From Nocardiopsis metallicus (GTDB lineage: Bacteria; Actinomycetota; Actinomycetes; Streptosporangiales; Streptosporangiaceae): 64,000 bases of DNA. Position 1 is the stretch's first letter; every line of letters begins with the position of its first letter. Where the stretch lies: assembly GCF_014201115.1 (NCBI RefSeq), contig NZ_JACHDO010000001.1, positions 124,001 to 188,000 of the forward strand, read 5' to 3'. The translations under genes were made by a program, and so were the position numbers. This document shows, piece after piece, positions 16,351 through 26,245 of the stretch. The notes under the pieces were generated by a model, which was given only the letters and a program-made list of their open reading frames with translations, ran no database searches and was not told the origin of the DNA.

Positions 16351-17693
16351 TGGGCCACGATCAGGAACGCGCCAAGGAACGCATCGCCGCCGAACTGGAC
16401 CGCAGCAGGCGGCGCAGCAACGGTCTCACCCTGGACGCCCTCGACGAGGCCGAGCTGCTCGCCCAGCACTCCCCGCTGATGTCCCCGCTGGTCTGGGACC
16501 TGGCGCACGTCGGCAACTACGAGGAGCAGTGGTTGCTGCGCGCCGCGGGCGGGCGCGAGGCGCTGCGCCCGGACATCGACGGCCTCTACGACGCTTTCGA
16601 GAACCCCCGGGCCGACCGGGTCACCCTGCCGCTGCTGCGGCCGGAGGAGGCCCGCGAGTACAACGACCGAGTACGCCGAGAGGTCCTGGACACGCTGGAC
16701 TCGGCGGACCTGGGCGCGGTGCCCGGGTCCCGGGAGGCCGGTGGGGAGCGGTCCCTTTTGGAAGCGGGGTTCGTCTTCCACATGGTAATCCAGCACGAAC
16801 ACATGCACGACGAGACCATGCTCGCCACCCACCAGCTGCGCAGGGGCGCGCCCGTGCTCCTGGAAGAGGAAGGCCCGCCCCAGGCGTCGGCGCCAGCGGC
16901 CGAGGAGGTCCTGGTCCCGGCCGGGCCGTTCACCATGGGCACCGACGACGACCCCTGGTCCTACGACAACGAACGCCGCGCCCACACCGTGGACCTGCCC
17001 GCCTACTGGATCGACACCGACCCGGTCACCAACGCCGCCTACCTGGAGTTCGTCGAGGACGGCGGCTACCGGAACCCGCGCTGGTGGAGCCCGTCGGGCT
17101 GGGAGTGGTGCCGAGGGCGCGACGCCGTGGCCCCCGCCTTCTGGAGCAGGGAGGGCGCCGGCTGGACCCGGCGCCGTTTCGGCCGCCACGAGGACGTGCC
17201 GCCGGACCAGCCGGTCCAGCACGTGTCCTTCCACGAGGCCGAGGCCTACGCGCGCTGGGCGGGCAAGCGGCTGCCCACAGAGGCCGAGTGGGAGAAGGCC
17301 GCCCGCTTCGACCCGGTGAGCGGGCGTTCGCGGCGCTTCCCCTGGGGCGACGAGGAGCCCGCGGGCCGGCACGCCAACCTCGGCCAGCGGGCCCTGGGCC
17401 CGCACCCGGTCGGCAGCCGCCCCGACGGCGCCTCCCCGCTGGGGGTGCGCCAGCTGATCGGCGACGTGTGGGAGTGGACCTCCACCACCTTCCACGGTTA
17501 CCCCGGGTTCGTCCCGTTCCCCTACCGCGAGTACTCGGAGGTCTTCTTCGACGACGGTTACAAGGTCCTGCGCGGCGGCTCCTGGGCCACCCATCCCACG
17601 GCGGTCCGGTCCACCTTCCGCAACTGGGACCACCCGATCCGGCGGCAGATCTTCAGCGGGTTCCGCTGCGCACGCGACGAGGAGCACGCCTGA
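16350..17693 (+). CDS. egtB: Ergothioneine sulfoxide synthase EgtB
   Basis: EgtB is the non-haem iron enzyme that joins gamma-glutamylcysteine (or cysteine) to hercynine with oxygen. The 447-residue protein has an N-terminal DinB-like domain with the iron ligands, His53 in DLAHVGN and the HX3HXE motif His149-Glu-His-Met-His153-Asp-Glu155. A C-terminal FGE-sulfatase-type domain begins at about 190 (VPAGPFTMGT) and ends in FRNWDHPIRRQIFSGFRCARD. ATG 16350 overlaps the egtA stop (TGATG). The frame open upstream from 14994 is a shadow of egtA. Confidence 0.96.
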   Translation: MGHDQERAKERIAAELDRSRRRSNGLTLDALDEAELLAQHSPLMSPLVWDLAHVGNYEEQWLLRAAGGREALRPDIDGLYDAFENPRADRVTLPLLRPEEAREYNDRVRREVLDTLDSADLGAVPGSREAGGERSLLEAGFVFHMVIQHEHMHDETMLATHQLRRGAPVLLEEEGPPQASAPAAEEVLVPAGPFTMGTDDDPWSYDNERRAHTVDLPAYWIDTDPVTNAAYLEFVEDGGYRNPRWWSPSGWEWCRGRDAVAPAFWSREGAGWTRRRFGRHEDVPPDQPVQHVSFHEAEAYARWAGKRLPTEAEWEKAARFDPVSGRSRRFPWGDEEPAGRHANLGQRALGPHPVGSRPDGASPLGVRQLIGDVWEWTSTTFHGYPGFVPFPYREYSEVFFDDGYKVLRGGSWATHPTAVRSTFRNWDHPIRRQIFSGFRCARDEEHA

Positions 17694-18472
17694 TGTGCCG
17701 ACACCTGGCCTACCTGGGGCCGCCGCGTACGGTGCACGAGCTGCTGTACGCGGCGCCCCACTCGTTGCACGCCCAGTCCTGGGCGCCCCGCCGACAGCGG
17801 CACGGCACCGTGAACGCCGACGGTTTCGGCGTGGGCTGGTATCCGTCCGAGGGGCGTCGGACGGGGGGCACGGACGTGTCCGAAGTCCCGGAGCCGCTGC
17901 GGTACCGCAGGGCGATGCCGATCTGGGGAGACGCCTCCTTCGCGGACGCCGCGAGAGCGATCAGCTCGGGCTGCGTGGTCGCGGCGGTGCGGGACGCCAC
18001 GGTGGGGTTCGGGTCGGAGGAGTCCGGGGCCCAGCCCTTCCGCGCCGACCGCCTGCTGTTCAGCCACAACGGGGCGGCCAAGGACGACGAGGCCCTGGTG
18101 GCGGGGCTGGCCGCACCGCCGCCCCCGGGCGCCCTGGACGCCCGGGCCCCGGTGGACTCGGCGCCGCTGTTCGCGCACACGGTGCGGCTGTGGCGCTCCT
18201 CCGGCGATCTGGTGGGCACCCTTGCGGCGGTGGTCCGGCACGCCCGGGAGCACTCCGAGGGCCGGTACAACCTGCTGGCCAGCGACGGAGAGGTGATCGT
18301 CGGGACGGCGGCCGGGGACACCCTCTACACCCTGCGGCGCGCGGGGTCCGAGGGGGAAGGGGCCTGGCTGGCCTCGGAACCCTTCGACGACGGGCGCGGC
18401 TGGCGGCAGGTCCCCGACCACTCGGTGGTGGTGGCCACCCGCGAGCACACCGAGATCCTCCCCATCGGCTGA
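17693..18472 (+). CDS. egtC: Ergothioneine biosynthesis amidohydrolase EgtC
   Basis: EgtC removes the gamma-glutamyl group from the EgtB product. The 259-residue protein is a class II glutamine-amidotransferase-fold hydrolase whose nucleophile is Cys2, exposed after Met removal (MCRHLAYLG). Further family marks are NADGFGVGWY, the FSHNGA segment and RYNLLASDG. The ATG at 17693 overlaps the egtB stop as TGATG, supporting coupled translation. Presence of EgtC, together with EgtA, indicates the mycobacterial-type gamma-glutamylcysteine route rather than the direct cysteine route. Confidence 0.94.
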   Translation: MCRHLAYLGPPRTVHELLYAAPHSLHAQSWAPRRQRHGTVNADGFGVGWYPSEGRRTGGTDVSEVPEPLRYRRAMPIWGDASFADAARAISSGCVVAAVRDATVGFGSEESGAQPFRADRLLFSHNGAAKDDEALVAGLAAPPPPGALDARAPVDSAPLFAHTVRLWRSSGDLVGTLAAVVRHAREHSEGRYNLLASDGEVIVGTAAGDTLYTLRRAGSEGEGAWLASEPFDDGRGWRQVPDHSVVVATREHTEILPIG

Positions 18473-18564
18473 ACGATGCCCAAGATCTCCCCGACCTCTC
18501 CGACCAGCGCCCCCACTGGTTTCACCCCGCCCCGGGTACATCCGTAAGGAACACAGGAGGCACC

Positions 18565-19536
18565 ATGTTCCGGATCGACCGCAACCTGACCGCCGATGAA
18601 CTCGACAAGGCCCTGCGCGCCGACGTCGCCGAAGGGCTCACCGCACGGCCCAAACGACTCCCGCCCAAGTGGTTCTACGACGAACGCGGCAGCGGGCTCT
18701 TCGAGGACATCACACGGCTTCCGGAGTACTACCCGACCCGCTCCGAACGCTCCATCCTGGAGGCGCGGGCGGACGAGATCGCGGTGGCCGCCGGGGCCGT
18801 CGCCCTGATCGAGCTCGGCTCCGGGGCCGGGGTCAAGACACGGCTGCTCCTGGACGCCATGCGTCGCCAGGGCGACCTCGTCCGCTTCGTCCCGGTGGAC
18901 GTGAGCGGGGAGTTCCTGGAGTCCTCCGCCCGCCCGGTCGTCGACGACTACCCGGGCCTGTACGTGCACGCGGTGGTCGGCGACTTCGAGCACCACCTCG
19001 GACTGCTGCCGGTCAGCGAGAGCGGCTGCCAGCTGCTGGCGGTGCTCGGCTCCACCATCGGCAACCAGGAGCCCGGGCCGCGCGCCGCCTTCCTGAAGGA
19101 CATCCACGGGGTGCTGCACCCGGGGGACTCCCTGCTGCTCGGCGCCGACCTGGTCAAGGACCCGGCCCGGCTGGTCGCCGCCTACGACGACGCCCAGGGG
19201 GTCACCGCGGAGTTCAACCGCAACGTGCTGTCGGTGATCAACCGGCGGCTGGGCGGGGACTTCGACCCGGCGGCCTTCGAACACCGGGCGGTGTGGAACG
19301 CCGAGTGCGAGTGGATCGAGATGCGGCTGCGCGCCCGCACCGACCAGCGCGTGCGGGTGGCCGACCTGGACCTGGAGGTGGACTTCGCGGCGGGGGAGGA
19401 GATGCGCACCGAGATCTCCGCGAAGTTCCGCAAGGAGGGACTGACCGCCGAACTCGACGCGGCCGGATTCGACCTCACCCACTGGTGGACCGACCCGGCG
19501 GGTGATTTCGCGCTGAGCCTCGCCACGGCCCGTTGA
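18565..19536 (+). CDS. egtD: L-histidine N-alpha-methyltransferase EgtD
   Basis: EgtD trimethylates histidine to hercynine using SAM, the first committed step of ergothioneine synthesis. The 323-residue protein shows LPPKWFYDERGSGLFEDIT, the substrate-side PEYYPTRSE, a SAM motif ELGSGAGVKTRLL and VLGSTIGNQEP. A strong AGGAGG at 18555-18560 lies 4 nt before ATG 18565, so the 92-nt gap after egtC contains its own ribosome site. The C-terminal domain ends 25 bp from the convergent VIT gene. No egtE-like C-S lyase gene follows. Confidence 0.96.
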   Translation: MFRIDRNLTADELDKALRADVAEGLTARPKRLPPKWFYDERGSGLFEDITRLPEYYPTRSERSILEARADEIAVAAGAVALIELGSGAGVKTRLLLDAMRRQGDLVRFVPVDVSGEFLESSARPVVDDYPGLYVHAVVGDFEHHLGLLPVSESGCQLLAVLGSTIGNQEPGPRAAFLKDIHGVLHPGDSLLLGADLVKDPARLVAAYDDAQGVTAEFNRNVLSVINRRLGGDFDPAAFEHRAVWNAECEWIEMRLRARTDQRVRVADLDLEVDFAAGEEMRTEISAKFRKEGLTAELDAAGFDLTHWWTDPAGDFALSLATAR

Positions 19537-19561
19537 TTTCGGCGCAGGGGGTTCCGGAGAA

Positions 19562-21079
<1,518 letters not shown>

Positions 21080-21094
21080 CGCTCAGTACACGAA

Positions 21095-21124
21095 GAGGGG
21101 ACCGTCCGCGGGGACGGTCCCCTC
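21095..21124. terminator. Bidirectional terminator between dapB and the methyltransferase gene
   Basis: A perfect 13-bp stem (21095-21107 with 21112-21124) encloses a GCGG loop, 15 bp past the dapB stop and 39 bp past the end of the convergent methyltransferase gene. It can act on both strands. Confidence 0.8.
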
Positions 21125-21163
21125 CGTCATCTTGGCGGCTCAGCGCCTCGGCGGCCGGAGCGG

Positions 21164-21850
21164 TCACGCGCCCCGGCGGCAGGTGAGGAAGACCTGCACC
21201 TCGGGGCGGGCCCCCTCGTCCTCGGGGCGGAAGCCGACCACCCGTTCGTCCTCGATGACCAGACCCGCCCTCTCCACCACGGAGCGAAGTTCGTCTCGGG
21301 GGTACCCGGACACCCGGACCTCGGCTCCGAGGAAGGGGATGGGCACGTCGTCGAGATCGGCCTCGACCATGGACAGGCACATCAGGCCGCCGGGGGCCAG
21401 GGAGGCGCGTACCCGGCCCAGGGCCTCGGGGATCCGTTCCTTCGGCAGGCACAACAGGGAGAAGAAGGCGACGATGGCGTCGTAGGACTCCTCCGCCGGG
21501 TCGAGGTCGACGATGTCGGCCTGGCGGAACTCGGCCTCCGGGACGTTGCGGCGGGCCAGTTCGAGCATGCGCTCGGAGATCTCGAAGCCGGTCACCCGGG
21601 CTCCGGCACCGGCCAGCTGGCGGGCGGTGGGCAGGCCGGTGCCCGAACCCAGATCCAGCACCTGGGCTCCCGGCGGCAGCAGGCTCAGCAGTCTGCGGAC
21701 ACAGTCCTCCTGGCCTTCCTTGTTGGGAAAGGCCTCGTCGTAGCGTTCTCCGATCGTGTCGAACGCCTTCGCCTGACTGGCGTTGCGTTCGGCCCAGGCC
21801 GCCGGGTCGGGGGCTATCTCGCTGGGGTCGGTGGGGTGATCGCTCGGCAC
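21164..21850 (-). CDS. Class I SAM-dependent methyltransferase, substrate unknown
   Basis: The 228-residue protein has a Methyltransf_25/11-type SAM-binding fold: motif I VLDLGSGTGLPTARQL, then FEISERMLELARR, and ADIVDLDPAEESYDAIVAFFS, and APGGLMCLSMVEAD after motif III. The substrate cannot be inferred. GTG 21850 is preceded by GGAG at 5 nt spacing, which decides the start; the frame open to 22192 runs through the Nudix gene and is not coding. It lies convergent to dapB and just downstream of a Nudix gene on the same strand (67 bp gap). Confidence 0.85.
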   Translation of the reverse strand: MPSDHPTDPSEIAPDPAAWAERNASQAKAFDTIGERYDEAFPNKEGQEDCVRRLLSLLPPGAQVLDLGSGTGLPTARQLAGAGARVTGFEISERMLELARRNVPEAEFRQADIVDLDPAEESYDAIVAFFSLLCLPKERIPEALGRVRASLAPGGLMCLSMVEADLDDVPIPFLGAEVRVSGYPRDELRSVVERAGLVIEDERVVGFRPEDEGARPEVQVFLTCRRGA

Positions 21851-21917
21851 GGTTCTCCAAGGGGGGCGTTGGCGGGGCAGGCATCGTAACCGGGGCGCAG
21901 CGCTCCGGAGTAGTGCC

Positions 21918-22412
21918 TCAGGTAAGCCCGGGCAGGACGGCGCGTCCGTGCTCCAGGTAGACGGGTCCGCTCCTGTCATCGTCCGCTGCGACCGCCGCGA
22001 GCATCCGCCGGGCGACGCGCGCGGGCAGGTGTTCGGGGAGTTCGGCGGGCGGGACCCACTTCCAGGCGGAGAGCTCGTCGGGCTGCAGGCGGAAGTCGGT
22101 GGAGTCGGTGTCGACACGGAACAGCCACTGGCAGGCGGTGGTGCGGGGCGGCTGGGCGGGCACCCAGTCGACCACCAGCAGGGCGAGCACACGCGCGGTC
22201 ACGCCCAGCTCCTCGGCGATCTCCCTGCGACAGGCGGTCAGCGGGGACTCCTCGGCCTCCATCATCCCACCGGGGATCCCCCAGGGCTCCTCGGGCGCGT
22301 ACACGCGCCGCACCAGAAGCACGTCGCCTGTTCCCGAACGGATGAGCCCGCCCGCCGCTCCTCGGGTCGCGGGCAGGTTCGCGAAGAACTCCTCGTCGCT
22401 CTGATAGCTCAC
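21918..22412 (-). CDS. Nudix hydrolase
   Basis: The product (164 residues) contains a complete Nudix box, G-x5-E-x7-R-E-x2-E-E-x-G, in the segment starting PGGMMEAEES and ending REIAEELGV, which binds the metal and hydrolyses nucleoside diphosphate-linked substrates. Preceding beta strands GAAGGLIRSGTGDVLLVRR are typical. The specific substrate is unknown. GTG 22412 has AGGA eight nt upstream; an in-frame start at 22475 would add 21 residues. It lies between a methyltransferase and a Ser/Thr kinase on the same strand without tight spacing. Confidence 0.85.
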   Translation of the reverse strand: MSYQSDEEFFANLPATRGAAGGLIRSGTGDVLLVRRVYAPEEPWGIPGGMMEAEESPLTACRREIAEELGVTARVLALLVVDWVPAQPPRTTACQWLFRVDTDSTDFRLQPDELSAWKWVPPAELPEHLPARVARRMLAAVAADDDRSGPVYLEHGRAVLPGLT

Positions 22413-22497
22413 GCCGTCGATCCTAAGCCGCTGATAGGGAATTGCTGGACCTGCTGTGAATACGGGGGAGGGCACCGGGCCCGGGAGGGAGCGCGGT

Positions 22498-24048
22498 TCA
22501 CTCCCGCGGGGTGAACGACTCCAAGGTGTCGCGGATGATCCCGTCGTAGGCGCGCCGTTCGCTCTGCGGCCCGTACCAGGCGATCCAGTACGCGGTGGTG
22601 CCCTCCCCGTCGCTCACGTGGATCTGGAGCGCGATGCTGAACCGGTCGGGGTCCTGGTCCCAGCCCATGCGCAGAGCGGCGTTCTCGAAGCCCGTGTACG
22701 TGTCCTCGAACACCGCCGCCCCCCAGGAACGCGGGATGTCGGTGTACTCGTCGGCGTCCAGGACCCGTTGGGTGCGGTCGGCCACGTCCCACTCGTCCAT
22801 GGCTGAGTCCCATGCCTCCGATGACTCGGTGACGGGGTCCTCGTGTTCGGGGTCGGAGTACCAGCCGGCGGACATCAGGGTCTCCGGGAACTCCTCCGCC
22901 CCCTCCGGCGGCACGAAGTCCACTGATCCCCAGCCGTGCTGGACGGGCGGCTCATCCCCGTGGACCTCCTGTTCCCAACCCCGTGGGTAATCGACCAGGA
23001 AAGCGTCCGCGGAGTACCTCGCGTATTCGACGGAGACTCTCTCGGGAGAGAGCAGGTACGCGCCCAGGGCCGTGACGAGTACGAGCGCCGCGACCGCGGC
23101 CCCGGCCGTGACCAGGGCCCGGCCGCCGCGGCCGGGTCCGCTGACGGTCCCCGGTGCGCTTGCGGCGTCCGCCGGGGCCGGCCCTGGACCGGTCGGAGGC
23201 GTCGGAGCCTCCGCGGGCCCGCGGCCGCTGCCCAGTAACGCCAGGGCGGCCTCGGCGGTGGGGCGCCGGCCCGGGTCGTGCTCCAACAGGGCGGTGATCA
23301 GTGGGGCCAGTGCACCGGCCCGCTGCGGCGGCGGAGCGGACTCCGAAAGCACCGCCGCGATGGTCTGGCCGACCTCACCGCGCAGGAACGGGTGCCGCCC
23401 CTCCACCACGGTGTACAGGGCCGCTCCCAGCGCCCAGAGGTCCGAGGGCGGTTCGGCGGGGCTCCGGCCCCGAAGCCGTTCCGGCGCCATGTACGGGGCC
23501 GAGCCCATCCGGGACCCGTCCCTGGTCACCTCGTCCTCGCCCGCGATGGTCGCGATTCCGAAGTCGGCCAGCAGCACTCGGCCGTCGTCGGCCAGCATGA
23601 TGTTCCCGGGTTTGACGTCACGGTGGACGATCCCCCGGGCGTGCGCGGACCGCAGGGCCTCCAGGACTGCCTGAGCGATGCGCGCCGCCTCCGCCACCGG
23701 CAAGGGGCCGCGCTGGGCGAATTCCTCGCGCAGGGAGCGACCCCGGACCAGTTGCATGACCACCCAGGGGTCGCCGTCGACGTCGAGGATGTCGTGCACG
23801 GTCACCACACCGGGTTCGTCGGCCAGGCGTCCCGCGGACCGGGCCTCACGCCGCATCCTCGCGTGGAAGGTGGACCGCTGCTCCTCGGGGGTCCCCGGTG
23901 GCAGGATCATCTCCTTGAGCGCGACTTCGCGCCCCATGACACGGTCCCAGGAGCACCAGACCGCCCCCATGCCGCCGCGCCCGAGTTCGCCGCGGATCTC
24001 GTATCGGTCTGCCACCACACGGGGGGTCTCGCCTTCGGCACTGGTCAT
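22498..24048 (-). CDS. Membrane-anchored Ser/Thr protein kinase (first of two)
   Basis: This Pkn-type kinase has 516 residues. The cytoplasmic kinase domain spans about 16-275: glycine loop LGRGGMGAVW, catalytic Lys45 (VALKEMI), HRDVKPGN, DFGIAT and APERLRG. A Pro/Ala-rich linker leads to one transmembrane helix (ALVTAGAAVAALVLVTALGAY, near 335), followed by an extracytoplasmic region of about 165 residues with VDYPRGWEQ and a C-terminal YGPQSERRAYDGII. There are no PASTA repeats. ATG 24048 has GGAAGG upstream. The region outside is related in position and probable fold to the sensor of the second kinase near 45 kb. It is followed upstream by menA. Confidence 0.92.
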   Translation of the reverse strand: MTSAEGETPRVVADRYEIRGELGRGGMGAVWCSWDRVMGREVALKEMILPPGTPEEQRSTFHARMRREARSAGRLADEPGVVTVHDILDVDGDPWVVMQLVRGRSLREEFAQRGPLPVAEAARIAQAVLEALRSAHARGIVHRDVKPGNIMLADDGRVLLADFGIATIAGEDEVTRDGSRMGSAPYMAPERLRGRSPAEPPSDLWALGAALYTVVEGRHPFLRGEVGQTIAAVLSESAPPPQRAGALAPLITALLEHDPGRRPTAEAALALLGSGRGPAEAPTPPTGPGPAPADAASAPGTVSGPGRGGRALVTAGAAVAALVLVTALGAYLLSPERVSVEYARYSADAFLVDYPRGWEQEVHGDEPPVQHGWGSVDFVPPEGAEEFPETLMSAGWYSDPEHEDPVTESSEAWDSAMDEWDVADRTQRVLDADEYTDIPRSWGAAVFEDTYTGFENAALRMGWDQDPDRFSIALQIHVSDGEGTTAYWIAWYGPQSERRAYDGIIRDTLESFTPRE

Positions 24049-24114
24049 GGCCACCCTTCCAGGGGGGTTGGGGAGGGGCCGAACGGTGGACGAGCCTAGC
24101 AACAGACCGGTCGT

Positions 24115-24987
24115 CTATCCCAGAGCGAGGGCGATCGAGAACAGCAGACCGAAGGCCATCTGGAGCTTGCCGGTCTCGCCCAGGCCCAGGACCAGGTCGC
24201 GGCCGACCTGGCCGCCGAGCACCCGGCGGAGCGGGGGGATGGCCAGGGGGAGCGAGAGCAGGACCAGCGGCACCCACCAGGACACCGAGGTCAGCAGCAG
24301 GGCCACCAGGAAGGAAGCGATGATCATCCCTGCGAAGAGGCGGCGGGTCCCCGCCTCGCCCAGGCGGACGGCCAGGGTGATCTTGCCGGTCTCGCTGTCG
24401 GTGGGGATGTCGCGCAGATTGTTGATCACCAGCACCGAGCAGGACAACAGCCCCACCGGGACGGAGGCCACCCAGGCCTGCCAGGGCAGCGACTCCATCT
24501 GCACGAACACCGTGCCCACCACGGCCACCACGCCGAAGAACACGAAGACCGAGACCTCGCCCAGACCGCGGTAGCCGTACGGGGTTCGGCCGCCGGTGTA
24601 GTACCAGGCGGCGGCGATCGCGGCCGCGCCGATCAGCAGCAGCCACCACGAGGTGGTCGCCACCAGCACCAGGCCGACCAGCCCGGCGAAGGCGAAGCTC
24701 CCCAGCGCCGCGGCAAGGACCTGCCGGGGCGCGGCCAGCCCGGAGGCGGTCAGCCGGGTGGGGCCGGTGCGCTCCTCGGTGTCGGTGCCCTTGACCCCGT
24801 CGCTGTAGTCGTTGGCGAAGTTCACGCCTACCTGGAGCGCCATGGACACCACCAGGGCCAGCAGCGCCTTCCACCACACGAACCCGTCCAGGGAGAAGGC
24901 CAGCGCGGTACCGACCGCCACCGGGACGATCGAGTTCGCAAGCGTGCGGGGGCGCAGCCCCGAGACCCATTCACTGACCGTGGCCAC
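24115..24987 (-). CDS. menA: 1,4-dihydroxy-2-naphthoate polyprenyltransferase
   Basis: MenA attaches the polyprenyl chain to DHNA, giving demethylmenaquinone, inside the membrane. The 290-residue UbiA-family protein has the first Asp-rich motif NFANDYSDGVKGTD at 56-69 and the second, INNLRDIPTDSETGK, plus eight to nine hydrophobic helices. Both motifs bind the magnesium-diphosphate substrate. GTG 24987 is chosen since GGAGG lies eight nt upstream and SGLRPRTLANS follows, as in homologs. It is upstream of the kinase gene on the same strand (66 bp gap), away from other men genes. Confidence 0.94.
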   Translation of the reverse strand: MATVSEWVSGLRPRTLANSIVPVAVGTALAFSLDGFVWWKALLALVVSMALQVGVNFANDYSDGVKGTDTEERTGPTRLTASGLAAPRQVLAAALGSFAFAGLVGLVLVATTSWWLLLIGAAAIAAAWYYTGGRTPYGYRGLGEVSVFVFFGVVAVVGTVFVQMESLPWQAWVASVPVGLLSCSVLVINNLRDIPTDSETGKITLAVRLGEAGTRRLFAGMIIASFLVALLLTSVSWWVPLVLLSLPLAIPPLRRVLGGQVGRDLVLGLGETGKLQMAFGLLFSIALALG

Positions 24988-25116
24988 GCGCCGGTCCTCC
25001 AGTTTCGAGACGGTGGGCGCACCGACGGGCGCGCCCGGACAACTACCCAACGGTAGTGCCTGGCCGCCGCCCCGCCGAACCCGCCCGCCCGGCCCAACCA
25101 GCGGAACCGTTCCGAA

Positions 25117-25671
25117 CTACTCCGAGACGGCCGCGTGCAGCCGCACCATCGGCAACAGCCGGCCCATGTCGATCTCCCGCCGGGCGCCGTCCGCGCGCCA
25201 CCCCGAGGCCTCGAAGAAGGCGCGCAGCGCGTTGTCCTCCTCGGGAACCCACACGTGCACCGTCCCGAACCCGGCCTCCACCAGGTGGTCCACGCAGGAG
25301 TTCACCAGGCGGCTGCCGTGCCCCTGCCGGACCCGCTCCGGGTCCACGTGCAGGGCGAATACCTCGGCGTCCTTGGCCGGCCACAGGTCCGGGTCCGCGG
25401 CCGGACCGAAGGCGGCGAACCCGACCACCGTCCGCACGCCCCCGTCCTCGTCGGTGGCCACCACGAGCCGGTGTTTGGAGGTGGGCGGTGACTCCAGGGC
25501 CGCCCTCCACTGCTCACGGAACTGCCCGCGGGCCTCCTCCCCGGAGAGCCCCTCCCTCACCTCGTCGGGCAACAGTTCCCCGTACACCGAACGCCACGAC
25601 GCGACCTGGAGGTCCACCACCGTGTCCACGTCGGCTGCACGGGCGGGACGGACGAACTGCGCACTGGACAC
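25117..25671 (-). CDS. GNAT-family N-acetyltransferase
   Basis: This 184-residue protein belongs to the GNAT superfamily. It begins VRPARAADVDTVVDLQVASW, contains the acetyl-CoA pyrophosphate-binding motif A around HVDPERVRQGHGSRLV (R-x-x-G-x-G pattern) and ends with the beta5-helix NALRAFFEASGWRADG. The acceptor is unknown. The start is GTG 25671, with AGAGG seven nt upstream. It lies upstream of menA with a 130-bp gap and divergently from the holin-like gene. Confidence 0.85.
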   Translation of the reverse strand: MSSAQFVRPARAADVDTVVDLQVASWRSVYGELLPDEVREGLSGEEARGQFREQWRAALESPPTSKHRLVVATDEDGGVRTVVGFAAFGPAADPDLWPAKDAEVFALHVDPERVRQGHGSRLVNSCVDHLVEAGFGTVHVWVPEEDNALRAFFEASGWRADGARREIDMGRLLPMVRLHAAVSE

Positions 25672-25786
25672 GAGGGGGCCTCTCGGTTGCTTTCAGGGCG
25701 GCGTACCCGGGACGGGACACGCGGCACGACAAGATCACCCACGCCGGAGTTTCCGGACCTTGCACCGGCATGGGAACATCTACGTT

Positions 25787-26167
25787 GTGAGCCTCATTAT
25801 CAGAGTTATCGCGAACGCGCTGGCCCTTTGGGTCGCTGTCCTCCTCGTCGACGGAATCGACGTTTCGACGCAGGACACCACCAGTCAGGTCATCACCTTC
25901 CTCGTGGTCGGTGCGATCTTCGGCGTGGTGAACGCGGTCATCAAACCGATCGTCAAGACGGTCGGCTGCCTGTTCTACGCCCTGACCCTGGGGCTGATCG
26001 GGCTGGTGGTGAACGCGCTGCTGTTCCTGCTCACGGAGTGGATCGCCGGACTGTTCGACGTCCCCTTCCACGTGGACGGCTTCTGGCCCGCCTTCTGGGG
26101 CGCCATCGTCGTCACCATCGTGAGCTGGGTGGTCAGCATGTTCCTTCCGGACAAGAAGGACAGCTGA
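25787..26167 (+). CDS. Phage holin family IV-like small membrane protein
   Basis: The 126-residue protein matches the widely distributed actinobacterial 'phage holin family' (DUF/PF04020) of four-helix membrane proteins. Hydrophobic segments lie at about 5-25, 35-50, 58-82 and 96-116; marks include VGAIFGVVNAVIKPIVK and the short basic-acidic tail PDKKDS. Despite the family name it is not evidence of a prophage; homologs are common chromosomal genes of unknown role. GTG 25787 was taken as the start, with a weak GGGA upstream. A terminator hairpin follows 47 bp later. Confidence 0.8.
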   Translation: MSLIIRVIANALALWVAVLLVDGIDVSTQDTTSQVITFLVVGAIFGVVNAVIKPIVKTVGCLFYALTLGLIGLVVNALLFLLTEWIAGLFDVPFHVDGFWPAFWGAIVVTIVSWVVSMFLPDKKDS

Positions 26168-26213
26168 GCGACGTTCGAAGTATCCCCGCCCGACAACTCC
26201 CAACTGCGGTGAT

Positions 26214-26245
26214 ACCGGGCCCCGCCCGCGTGGCGCGGGCCCGGT
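26214..26245 (+). terminator. Terminator hairpin after the holin-like gene
   Basis: A perfect 9-bp stem (26214-26222 with 26237-26245) encloses a 14-nt loop. The loop overlaps an alternative 7-bp stem (26224-26230 with 26234-26240). The position 47 bp past the stop fits a terminator. Confidence 0.55.

Noticed and set aside
15423..17687. Minus-strand frame of 754 codons opposite egtA-egtB
   Set aside because: No domains and low-complexity composition, opposite well-conserved egt genes.
25787..26167. Holin-like gene as a sign of a prophage
   Set aside because: No other phage genes are nearby, and this family is a common chromosomal one in actinobacteria.
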